Notes under the pieces: model-generated
Seen by the model: only the letters and a program-made list of their open reading frames with translations
Told to the model about the DNA's origin: nothing
The model's database searches: none
Program-made: the position numbers and the translations under genes
Shown here: positions 1-6,488 of the stretch, piece by piece
Position numbering within the stretch: the first letter of the stretch is position 1
How the letters are laid out: every line of letters starts with the position of its first letter
Assembly: GCA_964517215.1 (NCBI GenBank)
Contig: CAZFBR010000086.1
Coordinates: 1 to 13,033, forward strand
Origin: CAZFBR01 sp035353495 [NCBI: uncultured bacterium]
Lineage (GTDB): Bacteria; DAOPZR01
Reading direction: 5' to 3'
DNA: 13,033 nucleotides

Positions 1-31
1 ATTCGCGAAATTCAGCGTTCCCGCGTGACGG

Positions 32-850
32 TTATTGCCCGTCCCGGGCGGCGGCTTTTCCCAGCAGCGCCGCACCGTACGCCGTCGCATACGGGCCAAG
101 CACCGGCAGATGATAGCGCACCCGATGCAGCGCGCCCAGCCGCGCAAAGATCCCGCACGCCTGCGGCGCAGTCGCCAGCCGTCCCGCCACCACGATATCT
201 CCGACCTGCTCCGCCTTCGCCGCATATGCCGCCAACACCCCGATGGTCTGGATGACGAGATTAATGATCCCGGCCGCCACATCCGCCGGTTTCGAGTCGC
301 GGCCGGCTTTGCCCAGGTTCGCGACTGTCAGATCGGCATCGAGTCCGGGAACGGCCCCCTGCAGCACCTCGCCAACGGTCAGATCGACGTTGGCCAAGCT
401 GCCGTCCGCGGCCATGGCCACCAGCTGTGCCGCATCGCTCACCCCCAGCATGGCCCGCGCCATGCCAAGCAGTGCCCCGCCCCCCACCCCGGACCCGCCC
501 AGATGCCGGCAGGTCGCGCCGTCGGCATGCACGAGCGCGGTCCCCGTCCCCACGCTCACCACCAGGGCAGCAGGCAAACCGCTGACGATCAGTCCGCCGG
601 CGCCAATTGCGTCGAATTCGTTGACCACGGTCAGCTGCGCATCGTCGGCCAGTTCTTCCTGCCGGGTCACACTCCCCACGCCGGTGACCGCCACGCGTCC
701 CACGCCGGTGCCGGCAAGCGTCCGTGCCGCGGTCAGTGCTGCCGCAATGCCGCGTTCGTGGCCGGTCAGCGTCTGCTGCCTGCAGGGCCGGCCGTCGGTG
801 AGGCAGGCGATTTTCGTTGCGGTGTTCCCGAGGTCGATGCCGATATTCAT
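32..850 (-). CDS. coaW: Type II pantothenate kinase
   Basis: Predicted 272-residue cytosolic kinase that phosphorylates pantothenate with ATP, the first committed step of coenzyme A synthesis. The ASKHA-fold signatures are visible: phosphate-1 loop DLGNTATK (residues 6-13), a catalytic Glu in NEFDAIGAG (Glu78), phosphate-2 loop GTGTA (101-105), the glycine-rich GGSGVGGGAL (118-127) and adenosine-site VAGRLA (221-226). Length matches the staphylococcal-type enzyme (about 265 residues), not the CoaA or CoaX types. The ATG at 850 is chosen because AAAGGA lies about nine bases upstream and the protein then begins exactly at the phosphate-1 strand; the same frame stays open to 1291, but that stretch lies inside the upstream gene. 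Start and upstream stop overlap as ATGA, suggesting translational coupling. Family knowledge: some type II enzymes resist CoA feedback; that cannot be judged here. Confidence 0.9.
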   Translation of the reverse strand: MNIGIDLGNTATKIACLTDGRPCRQQTLTGHERGIAAALTAARTLAGTGVGRVAVTGVGSVTRQEELADDAQLTVVNEFDAIGAGGLIVSGLPAALVVSVGTGTALVHADGATCRHLGGSGVGGGALLGMARAMLGVSDAAQLVAMAADGSLANVDLTVGEVLQGAVPGLDADLTVANLGKAGRDSKPADVAAGIINLVIQTIGVLAAYAAKAEQVGDIVVAGRLATAPQACGIFARLGALHRVRYHLPVLGPYATAYGAALLGKAAARDGQ

Positions 851-1377
851 GTCCGTCGTTCCTTTCGTGCCCGTACCAGTGCCCGCAGCCGCGCGGTCAG
901 CAGCGCAGCCGCGCCGGTCATTGCGGCCAGCAGGGTCAGCAGTAGCCCCGTCGCACCCGCTGCCGGCGACGGCCCGCCGGTGGCGATCGCGGCCATATCC
1001 GTATCGGCATACCAGCGTCGGGCTGTCAGGGCATGGAAAAAGACCGCATCGAGCAGCGGCAGCACTTCCGCAGTGCGCGCCGGTTCGGCCAGCGCCACAT
1101 TCAGCAGACCGCAGGCCATCTGCGACAGGGCCACCGGGGCAAAATCCGCAACCAGCACGTCGTCCCGCCGGTACTGCCCGGCGAACGGCCGGCGCAGATG
1201 GTCGGCGATAGCAGCATACAGGCCGCGCGCCGGCGCCGGGAGCGGCTGGTCGAGGTCGGCGGCATAGTCGGTGACCGCCGCTTCCCACCATGATGGCAGC
1301 AGCCAGGCACCGGCAAGCAGAACGCCAATGCCGGCAAGCACCGCCAGCGCGCGCAGCAGCCGGCGGGCAAACGCCAT
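847..1377 (-). CDS. Unknown protein with two membrane helices
   Basis: A 176-residue protein I do not recognise. It has an N-terminal hydrophobic helix preceded by arginines (about residues 8-28, an uncleaved signal anchor or signal peptide) and a second helix near the C-terminus (about 141-163) followed by a basic tail ending RKERRT. Between them is a soluble, mostly helical stretch of about 110 residues rich in Ala and Leu with no motif I can name. Both termini carry positive charge, so the positive-inside rule would place both in the cytoplasm and the middle outside. Its start overlaps the upstream hydrolase stop as TGATG, and its own stop overlaps the coaW start as ATGA, so it is very likely co-translated with both. 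The coding assignment rests on this tight packing and on the coherent membrane topology; function is unknown. Confidence 0.75.
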   Translation of the reverse strand: MAFARRLLRALAVLAGIGVLLAGAWLLPSWWEAAVTDYAADLDQPLPAPARGLYAAIADHLRRPFAGQYRRDDVLVADFAPVALSQMACGLLNVALAEPARTAEVLPLLDAVFFHALTARRWYADTDMAAIATGGPSPAAGATGLLLTLLAAMTGAAALLTARLRALVRARKERRT

Positions 1378-1964
1378 CAGCGCCCGGTGGCGAACGGCCG
1401 GCCGTGGCCGGGAATGATCAGGTCGGCCGCCGCCAGCAGCGCCTCCCGGCTGGCCCGCAACTGCGCCCGATCAACCGCGAACGGATCGCGCTTGCCCAGA
1501 ATCGTCGCACGGTCGCAGTTCTGTTCTTCGCCGTTGCACCACCAGATCGCATCGCCGGCCACCGCAACCATGCCCTGCTCTGTCGGGATCAGCAGCGCGC
1601 AGTGGTCCGGGCTGTGCCCGGGAGTCGGAAGCAATGTGCAGGTGTAACCATCCGGCAGGCGGCCGCGATGCGGCCGGACCAGATCATGCTCGTTGACGGC
1701 ATAACTGTCCATGACCGGCGTATCGGGAAACAGGCGGATATTGAGGAAATGGTCGGGATGGCAATGGGTGAGAAAGATCAGGTCAATGGCGTCAGGCGCG
1801 ATGCCCGCCGCCGCCAGTGCAGCACGCAGCCGCTGCGGGTTGGAGCCGGGGTCGGCGAGCAGCAGGTTGCCGCCGTCGCGCACCAGCACCGTCGTCGGAC
1901 TCGCCCGCCAGCCGCGCGGCTCGCGCGCGTCGTACCCTTCGCTGAGAATCTGATAGTCAGCCAT
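1377..1964 (-). CDS. Metallo-beta-lactamase-fold hydrolase
   Basis: A 195-residue stand-alone MBL-fold enzyme, predicted cytosolic with no signal peptide. All zinc ligands of the fold are visible in order: THCHPDH (His67, His69, Asp71, His72), PTPGHSPDH (His117), AGDA (Asp138) and PGHG (His187). A binuclear metal site is therefore intact and the protein should be an active hydrolase. The compact size and lack of an extra domain resemble the glyoxalase II-like and MBLAC1-like members of the superfamily, but the substrate (thioester, lactone, phosphodiester or other) cannot be read from the sequence. The ATG at 1964 is the only convenient start at the beginning of the fold; its Shine-Dalgarno is weak (GGA about seven bases upstream). 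It follows the SDR gene after 62 bases and overlaps the next gene by one base, so it is probably in the same transcript. Confidence 0.88.
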   Translation of the reverse strand: MADYQILSEGYDAREPRGWRASPTTVLVRDGGNLLLADPGSNPQRLRAALAAAGIAPDAIDLIFLTHCHPDHFLNIRLFPDTPVMDSYAVNEHDLVRPHRGRLPDGYTCTLLPTPGHSPDHCALLIPTEQGMVAVAGDAIWWCNGEEQNCDRATILGKRDPFAVDRAQLRASREALLAAADLIIPGHGRPFATGR

Positions 1965-2026
1965 TGTTGTCCGGCATATGGGCAGCGGTTACGGTCGCGG
2001 AGTTTCGCCGCGGGCGGTTGGCGCGG

Positions 2027-2758
2027 TCAAAATTCCCAGCCGCCGGCGACGTCGAGGATGGTCCCGGTCACGTAGGCGGGGCTGTCCGCCACCAGCCAGC
2101 GGACGATCTCCGCAATCTCGACCGTGGTGCCGGGCCGCCCGAACGGGGCGCGCTTCGCCATGCGCGCCAGTTCCGCCTTGGTCGTGCCGCGGTCTGCGAT
2201 CAGGCCGGGGCCGACGGCATTGACCCGCACCCCTTCCTGCGCCAGCCGCGCCGCCAGCGACTTGGTCAGCACCAGCAGCCCCGACTTCGCCGCATAATAG
2301 GCGGTGGCCATATGCTGGGCATGGATGTTCTCCACCCCCGCGTAGACGAAATTGATGATATGCCCGCGCCGCTGGCGCAGATGCGGCAGGGCGGCGTGCG
2401 TCACCCGGAAGGCAAGATTGAGATTGAAAAAGACCTGCTCCTCCCATTCCTGCGGCGTGACTTCGAGCAGATCCTTCCACTGGAACGGGCCGATGGTATT
2501 GACCAGCACATCGATGCCGCCGCACTTGACCACCGCTTCCGCAACCAGGTCTTCAACCGCGCCGGGCTGCTTCAGGTCGCGCTGGATGATCGCGCACTTG
2601 CCGTCGTAGATTTCCGCCTCGTCGTTCACCGGCGTCAGGCGGCTCTGGTTCTTGTAACAATGCGCGGCGATATCATACCCCTCGCGGACCAGTGCCTGCG
2701 CCACTGCCACGCCGATGTCAGAGCTCGCTCCCGTGATCAGTGCCGACCGGTTGTTCAT
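2027..2758 (-). CDS. Short-chain dehydrogenase/reductase, catalytic Ser not visible
   Basis: A 243-residue classical-length SDR, expected to be a cytosolic NAD(P)H-dependent oxidoreductase. The nucleotide loop TGASSDIG is at residues 9-16, the NTIG equivalent of NNAG at 87-90, an Asn-containing helix (NLNLAF) at 112-117, the YxxxK pair as Tyr154 and Lys158, and the PG motif of the substrate loop at 184-185. The Ser expected about 13 residues before the catalytic Tyr is absent; strand 5 reads INFVYAG, putting Tyr139 in its place. Some FabG-like SDR subfamilies also lack this Ser, so the enzyme may be active on an atypical substrate or act through a modified mechanism. GGGAG lies six bases before the ATG. 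It sits 70 bases after metH and 62 before the MBL hydrolase. A pterin or acyl substrate is possible; I cannot choose. Confidence 0.88.
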   Translation of the reverse strand: MNNRSALITGASSDIGVAVAQALVREGYDIAAHCYKNQSRLTPVNDEAEIYDGKCAIIQRDLKQPGAVEDLVAEAVVKCGGIDVLVNTIGPFQWKDLLEVTPQEWEEQVFFNLNLAFRVTHAALPHLRQRRGHIINFVYAGVENIHAQHMATAYYAAKSGLLVLTKSLAARLAQEGVRVNAVGPGLIADRGTTKAELARMAKRAPFGRPGTTVEIAEIVRWLVADSPAYVTGTILDVAGGWEF

Positions 2759-2828
2759 CGCCCGCTCCCGCCCGCGCCCGCTGCGCGCCTGTGCCGCGCC
2801 TGGTTGCCGGCGCCTGCGCCAGCATATA

Positions 2829-5210
2829 TCATTTTTTCGCCAGTTTGCCCAGCAGCTTCACCGCGCCGACCGCGTCCGCCGCATACTGCGCGCCGATCTC
2901 CGCCGCAAATGCCCTGGTCACGACCGCGCCGCCGACCATGAGCAGGCCGCGGTAGCCGGCCGCCGTGAGCGCCGCCGCCGCCGCCGGCATTTCCGTCATG
3001 GTCGTCGTCATCAGCGCCGACAGGCCAACCGCATCCGCCTGGTCGTTCATCGCCGCCGCCGCCACCGCGTCCGCAGTCACGTCCTTGCCGAGGTCGATAA
3101 CCGTGAACCCGCTGTTCTCAATCATCACCTTGACGATGTTCTTGCCGATGTCGTGGATGTCGTTCTTCACCGTCGCCAGCACAACCGTCCCGCGCGAGGC
3201 GCGGTCCGCCGATCCGAGCTTCGGCTTGAGCAGGGCAAACCCGCGCTGCATCGCCTCTGCCGCGAGCATGAGCTGCGGCAGGAAATACTCGCCGCGATTG
3301 TACTTTTCCCCGACTTCGGTAATCGCCGGGATGAGGTCTTCGTTGATAATTGCCAGCGCCGTCCGCCCGCGCCCCAATTCCGCTTCGATGGCGGGCGTGA
3401 CCGCGTCGGTGTCACCGTCAATGACCGCGCGCGCCGCCTTCGTCCACCCCGCAGTCCCCTCCTCGCCGCCGGTGGCCGAGACCGCACGCACGAACCGCCG
3501 CGCGCCCGGATCGCGCCCGGCCAGCAGCTCCGCGCCCGCGAGCAGGCGCATCAGGTTCGCATCGCCGGGATTGATGATCCCCGCATCGAGCCCCGCCGCG
3601 AGGCACTGGGCGAGGAACGCCGCGTTCACGTCGCCGCGCCGCGGCAGGCCGAACGAGACATTGCTCACCCCGAGCGAGGTGCTCACTTCGGGCCATTTCG
3701 CCTTGACCGCGCGAATGGCGTCGAGCGCCTGCTGCGCCGCATCGGGCCGCGCCGACACCGTCAGCGCCAGCACATCGACCACCAGGTCGCGCAGCGGGAG
3801 GCGCAGCTCGCGCGCCTTGTCGACAACCTTTTCCACCGCCGCCAGCCGTTCCGCCACATTCGCCGGGAGCGATTTCCCCTGCAGCGCCAGGACAATGGTC
3901 GCCGCCCCGAACTCCTTCACGACGGGAAGCCACTTTTCCAGCTTTTCCGGCTCCGCCGACACGCTGTTGACCAGCGGCTTGCCCGGGCAGCGCGCGAGCG
4001 CCGCAGCGAATGCCTCGTAGCTGGTCGTATCGATCACCGGCGGCAGGTCGATCGCCCCCTCCACCGTGGCCACCGCCGCAGGGAGCATCGCCGACTCGTC
4101 GACGCCCGGCGCGCCCACGTTCACATCGAGCAGGTTCGCCCCCTGCTGGCCCTGCTCGCGCGCCTCATGGGCGACCAGGTCCAGCTTCCGCGCCTTGAGC
4201 GCGTTCTGCAGCTCGGGCTTGCCCGTCGGATTGATGCGCTCACCGATCACCGCAAAGGGATGCCCCGTGCCGAGCACCACCACCCGCCGCCGCGAGGTGA
4301 TCACCGTCCCGCTCACCGGCTGCGGGTCGGGCGGGCAGACCACGCCCTTGAGCCGTGCGGTCAGCGCCGCGATATGCGCGGGCGTCGTGCCGCAGCAGCC
4401 GCCGATGAACCGCGCCCCGGCGCGGATGATCTCCAGCGCGCCCGCGGCATACTCCTCCGGACTCATCCGGAACACCGTCTTCCCGTTCTCGAGTTCCGGC
4501 AGCCCCGCGTTGGGGAGCGCCACCACCGGCGCCATCGCCGCCGCTGCGTAGGCATGCACCACGCCGAGCATCTGCCGCGGGCCCATGCCGCAGTTGCAGC
4601 CGACCGCCAGCGGGTAGAGCGATGAGAACGCGCCGGCAATCACCTGCGGGGTCGAGCCGGTCAGCGTGCGCCCGTTGGCGTCGTAGGTCATTTGCACAAT
4701 GATGGGAATGCGCTTACCGGTCGCTGCCAACGCGCGCCGGGCGCCGATGAACGCCGCGCGCACTTCCATCAGGTCGGCGAAGGTCTCCAGCGAAATGAGG
4801 TCCGCCCCCGCCGCCGCCAGCGCCGCCGCCTGCTCCTGGAAAACCGCGACCGCCTCAGTGAAGGTGAACTCACCCATGGGGGGCATGAGCCGCCCCGTCG
4901 GGCCGATGGAGCCGGTAACGAGAATGTTCTCACCCGCCCGCTTCGCGCAGGTGACCGCCGCGGCGTTGAATTCCGCGACCCGCTCCGCCATGCCGTACTC
5001 GGCAAGCTTGAGCCGGTTGCACCCGAAGGTGTTGGTCGTCATCACCAGCGCGCCCGCCGCCGCGTAGTCGCGGTGGATCGCCGTCACCTTGTCGGGATGC
5101 GACCGGTTCCACTCCTCCGGGCAATGCCCCGCCGGCAGTCCCGCCGCCTGCAGCAGCGTCCCGAACCCGCCGTCAATCACCACCAGCCCCTGCGCCAGCC
5201 GCTTATCCAT
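2829..5210 (-). CDS. metH: Cobalamin-dependent methionine synthase lacking the reactivation domain
   Basis: Predicted 793-residue cytosolic enzyme moving a methyl group from methyltetrahydrofolate through cobalamin to homocysteine. The homocysteine-binding barrel (about residues 1-290) carries its zinc thiolates in NCGMGP (Cys207) and GCCGTTP (Cys272, Cys273). The pterin-binding barrel follows (about 320-575) with GERINPTG (323-330). The B12 cap helices (about 590-670) and B12 Rossmann domain come last, with DIHDIGKN (684-691, His686 as cobalt ligand) and GGAVV (760-764). It stops there: the roughly 330-residue AdoMet-dependent reactivation domain of the E. coli enzyme is missing, as in the Thermotoga-type short form. 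ATG 5210 is preferred because GGAG lies six bases upstream; ATGs at 5213, 5222 and 5240 are in frame but less well placed. The first 61 bases are repeated at 5788-5850. The activation protein at 7597-8205 is the likely partner. Confidence 0.95.
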   Translation of the reverse strand: MDKRLAQGLVVIDGGFGTLLQAAGLPAGHCPEEWNRSHPDKVTAIHRDYAAAGALVMTTNTFGCNRLKLAEYGMAERVAEFNAAAVTCAKRAGENILVTGSIGPTGRLMPPMGEFTFTEAVAVFQEQAAALAAAGADLISLETFADLMEVRAAFIGARRALAATGKRIPIIVQMTYDANGRTLTGSTPQVIAGAFSSLYPLAVGCNCGMGPRQMLGVVHAYAAAAMAPVVALPNAGLPELENGKTVFRMSPEEYAAGALEIIRAGARFIGGCCGTTPAHIAALTARLKGVVCPPDPQPVSGTVITSRRRVVVLGTGHPFAVIGERINPTGKPELQNALKARKLDLVAHEAREQGQQGANLLDVNVGAPGVDESAMLPAAVATVEGAIDLPPVIDTTSYEAFAAALARCPGKPLVNSVSAEPEKLEKWLPVVKEFGAATIVLALQGKSLPANVAERLAAVEKVVDKARELRLPLRDLVVDVLALTVSARPDAAQQALDAIRAVKAKWPEVSTSLGVSNVSFGLPRRGDVNAAFLAQCLAAGLDAGIINPGDANLMRLLAGAELLAGRDPGARRFVRAVSATGGEEGTAGWTKAARAVIDGDTDAVTPAIEAELGRGRTALAIINEDLIPAITEVGEKYNRGEYFLPQLMLAAEAMQRGFALLKPKLGSADRASRGTVVLATVKNDIHDIGKNIVKVMIENSGFTVIDLGKDVTADAVAAAAMNDQADAVGLSALMTTTMTEMPAAAAALTAAGYRGLLMVGGAVVTRAFAAEIGAQYAADAVGAVKLLGKLAKK

Positions 5211-5245
5211 CATTCTCTCCATAAATCGCTGTTTTCGCAATCACG

Positions 5246-5274
5246 TTTGTACTATTTATTGGCAAACGCCGCAA
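5246..5274 (-). promoter_or_regulatory. Weak candidate metH promoter
   Basis: On the minus strand TTGCGG (5274-5269) and TACAAA (5251-5246) are 17 bases apart, upstream of the metH start. Both hexamers are imperfect. The spacing and the relatively AT-rich setting are the only support. I saw no convincing cobalamin or SAM riboswitch fold in the roughly 130 bases between hicA and metH. Confidence 0.25.
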
Positions 5275-5338
5275 GCTGCCGACGCTGATGTCGCCGGTTC
5301 CGGCAATACGGCAGGCGAATGGGCGGGTGGGCGTGCAT

Positions 5339-5535
5339 CTACTTCAGAAAGGAACGGATGCCGAGGGCGCGGCAGATGGCACGATCGTTCCGCGTTTCAG
5401 CTGCAGGTGGCGCGGTACGGATACATGCGTAGCCCGACACGGGTTTACCCAAACGTCATGTTTGCCGCCATGGTGATGTAGCCAGCAGCCGGAATTGCGG
5501 AGGAACCGCTCAAATTGACGGCGGTTGACCGTCAT
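5339..5535 (-). pseudogene. hicA: HicA-type toxin gene, frameshifted near its end
   Basis: The first 51 codons encode a recognisable HicA/YcfA-type mRNA interferase: an N-terminal helix, then GGKHDVWVNP with the catalytic His (His26), and the SVPRH...LKRGT stretch leading to the last helix. After ATC at 5385-5383 the frame goes wrong and ends at TGA 5346-5344 with a non-family tail. Restoring one base at about 5382/5383 gives the family-like ending RAICRALGIRSFLK and a TAG at 5341-5339, a 65-residue product. A single-base deletion is therefore the simplest reading, with a sequencing error as the alternative. Loss of the last helix of this small double-stranded-RNA-binding-like fold would probably inactivate it. 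The start codon lies one base after the hicB stop (TGAGATG). The inverted repeat at 5541-5554 just before it holds the only AAGG available as a ribosome site, suggesting coupling to hicB translation. Confidence 0.75.
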
Positions 5536-5536
5536 C

Positions 5537-5749
5537 TCAACTGGCCTTGGCCAGCTTGCGCAGCACCTTCGCCCGGGAGGCGGTCAGCGATTTCAACGCA
5601 TCATACGCCATGGCAAAGGCTTCCTGAATGGTCTCGGCTTCAGTGACCAGCTCGGGATATAATGGGCTGGTGACCGAAAATCCGCCAGCGGTGTCGGGCG
5701 TCAAGGTCAGGACAAGATTACCATCTGCTACCGTGTGCGTTTTCTTCAT
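5537..5749 (-). CDS. hicB: HicB-family antitoxin
   Basis: A 70-residue protein with the partial RNase H-like HicB fold: an opening beta strand after MKKTH, the GGFSVTSPLYPELVTEA segment (about residues 22-38) equivalent to the family's GGY...PELPG-x-T, then the helix with EAFAMAYDALKSL. The C-terminus is a short basic helix instead of a full helix-turn-helix or ribbon-helix-helix domain, so DNA binding is not evident. Antitoxins of this type bind and block HicA. The ATG at 5749 is fixed by GGAGGG at 5759-5754. The frame stays open to 5821, but that extension is decayed metH sequence and lies upstream of the promoter. It is the first gene of the hicBA pair. With hicA frameshifted it may now be an orphan antitoxin. 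Confidence 0.82.
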   Translation of the reverse strand: MKKTHTVADGNLVLTLTPDTAGGFSVTSPLYPELVTEAETIQEAFAMAYDALKSLTASRAKVLRKLAKAS

Positions 5750-5765
5750 GATACCCTCCAAGCAC

Positions 5766-5774
5766 ATTATACCA
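5766..5774 (-). promoter_or_regulatory. Extended -10 promoter of hicBA
   Basis: The minus strand reads TGGTATAAT (5774-5766), a perfect extended -10 element. No good -35 hexamer is present upstream, which is usual for this promoter class. Transcription would begin near 5759-5760, right at the GGAGGG ribosome site, leaving a leader of only about ten bases before the hicB ATG. Confidence 0.7.
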
Positions 5775-5787
5775 CACTGCCACCTAA

Positions 5788-5850
5788 GCAGCATAGTCCC
5801 GAACCCTCCATTATTCACCACCAGTCCCTGCGCTAAAACCGCTTATCCAT
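5788..5850 (-). pseudogene. Decayed duplicate of the 5' end of metH
   Basis: Read on the minus strand from 5850, this segment matches the start of intact metH (5210-5150). I count 52 identical bases out of 61 aligned, plus one two-base insertion after ATGGATAAGCGG. The insertion brings TAG in as the sixth codon, so it cannot encode MetH. Even the Shine-Dalgarno is kept, with GGAG six bases before the ATG in both copies. Eight of the nine substitutions replace G or C by A or T relative to metH, as expected for neutral decay. Similarity ends at about 5788, some 14 bases before the hicBA -10 element. The two copies are in direct orientation and flank hicBA. Confidence 0.85.
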
Positions 5851-5962
5851 GAATAACTCCGTCATGTCGTTGGTTGACCGGCGCCGGCTGCGGCCGGCCG
5901 CAACCGATAAGCACGCCGGTACTCACCGCGCAATACACCACCAGCCGGCAATAATGCACCAT
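5843..5962 (-). CDS. Possible 39-residue lipoprotein-like peptide
   Basis: A very short ORF downstream of brnA. The peptide begins MVHYCR, then a hydrophobic run ends in LIGC, which fits a lipobox with Cys at residue 21, followed by a short polar, proline-containing tail. AGAGG lies about ten bases upstream of this ATG. An alternative in-frame ATG at 5980 overlaps the brnA stop as TAATG. The stop codon lies inside the ATGGATAA of the decayed metH start. Small lipoproteins of this size exist (entericidin-like), but I see no family match. This may be a chance ORF in the scar between the two toxin-antitoxin modules; its hydrophobic design is the only positive sign. Confidence 0.25.
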   Translation of the reverse strand: MVHYCRLVVYCAVSTGVLIGCGRPQPAPVNQRHDGVIHG

Positions 5963-5979
5963 GCGCCTGTATCCTCTCA

Positions 5980-6192
5980 TTATGCCGACTTGCGGAAGGA
6001 CGGACGCAATCTGGCGCGGGCGCATTCGGTCAGGTAAAGATTGATCAGGCTCTGGTAGGGAATGTTCAGCTCCTTTGCCAGTTCCTTGAAGTAGCTGATG
6101 GGCTCGGGCGACAGGCGGATGGTTATCTGTTGCTTTAGCCGCTTGGCGTACGGATTCCGGCGCGCCCGTGAGAAATCGTAGTTGGCTTTCAT
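5980..6192 (-). CDS. brnA: BrnA-family antitoxin
   Basis: A 70-residue DNA-binding antitoxin. The segment MKANYDFSRARRNPYAKRL is typical of BrnA, followed by the ribbon-helix-helix strand QQITIRL (residues 21-27) and two helices including the SYFKELAKEL and IPYQSLINLYL segments. Proteins of this family dimerise through the ribbon-helix-helix domain, bind their own operator and neutralise BrnT. ATG 6192 is chosen because GAGGAGAG lies about six bases upstream, and the overlap with the brnT stop (ATGA at 6192-6189) indicates coupled translation. The family's usual gene order, toxin first and antitoxin second, is kept. The palindrome in the promoter at 6499-6513 is its likely binding site. No damage is visible. 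Confidence 0.9.
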   Translation of the reverse strand: MKANYDFSRARRNPYAKRLKQQITIRLSPEPISYFKELAKELNIPYQSLINLYLTECARARLRPSFRKSA

Positions 6193-6482
6193 GGTTTTCT
6201 CTCCTCGTACTGCTGACATTCGTGCCTGTTTGCCTTGCGGGCTGAAATGATACGGATAACGCCGCCGCGCTCCCGATAACAATGGCAAACTACCAGCAGA
6301 TGCAATTGCATGCTCAGGCCCAACAGGATGAATCTCTCTTCAAGGTGTCCGTGCTCGCAGTCGTCGAGCAGCAGGGCACATTCATCATAAAACACCGTCT
6401 GTGCTTCCGCAAAGCTGACGCCATGCTTGCGGCGGTTGCTGCTTTCCTTGCGGGGATCCCAAGCAACCAGGATCTTATCCAT
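6189..6482 (-). CDS. brnT: BrnT-family ribonuclease toxin
   Basis: A 97-residue BrnT (DUF497) toxin, a RelE-like-fold RNase that stops growth by cleaving RNA unless BrnA is bound. Family signatures are intact: WDPRKESSNRRKHGVSF (residues 8-24), the EERFILLGLS strand (48-57), LLVVCHCYRE (62-71), and IRIISARKANRHE near the end (76-88) followed by QYEE. Length is normal for the family. ATG 6482 has no Shine-Dalgarno, and the promoter's -10 box ends only six bases before it, so the message probably starts at or next to the ATG (leaderless). No other Met lies in the N-terminal region. The codons are visibly less GC-rich than in the neighbouring housekeeping genes, consistent with acquisition as a mobile module. 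Confidence 0.92.
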   Translation of the reverse strand: MDKILVAWDPRKESSNRRKHGVSFAEAQTVFYDECALLLDDCEHGHLEERFILLGLSMQLHLLVVCHCYRERGGVIRIISARKANRHECQQYEERKP

Positions 6483-6488
6483 AACTAC

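Noticed and set aside
1-31. Possible end of another gene before coaW's stop
   Set aside because: Too short to judge; no recognisable coding or terminator signal.
850-1291. Longer start for the coaW frame
   Set aside because: The extension lies inside the 176-residue gene, is Arg/Ala/Gly-rich without motifs, and the ATG at 850 has a ribosome site exactly before the phosphate-1 loop.
5293-5304. GCCGG-TT-CCGGC inverted repeat as a hicA terminator
   Set aside because: A two-base loop and no T-run on either strand.
5211-5338. Cobalamin or SAM riboswitch before metH
   Set aside because: I could not find the conserved B12-box or S-box cores or a multi-helix fold in this short stretch; a covariance-model search would be decisive.
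5750-5821. N-terminal extension of HicB starting MVNNGGFGTM
   Set aside because: It is decayed metH sequence read in frame by chance and lies upstream of the extended -10 promoter; ATG 5749 has a strong ribosome site.
6474-6482. ATGGATAAG shared by the starts of metH, the metH remnant and brnT
   Set aside because: For brnT the identity stops after nine bases and the protein matches its own family from there; chance is sufficient.
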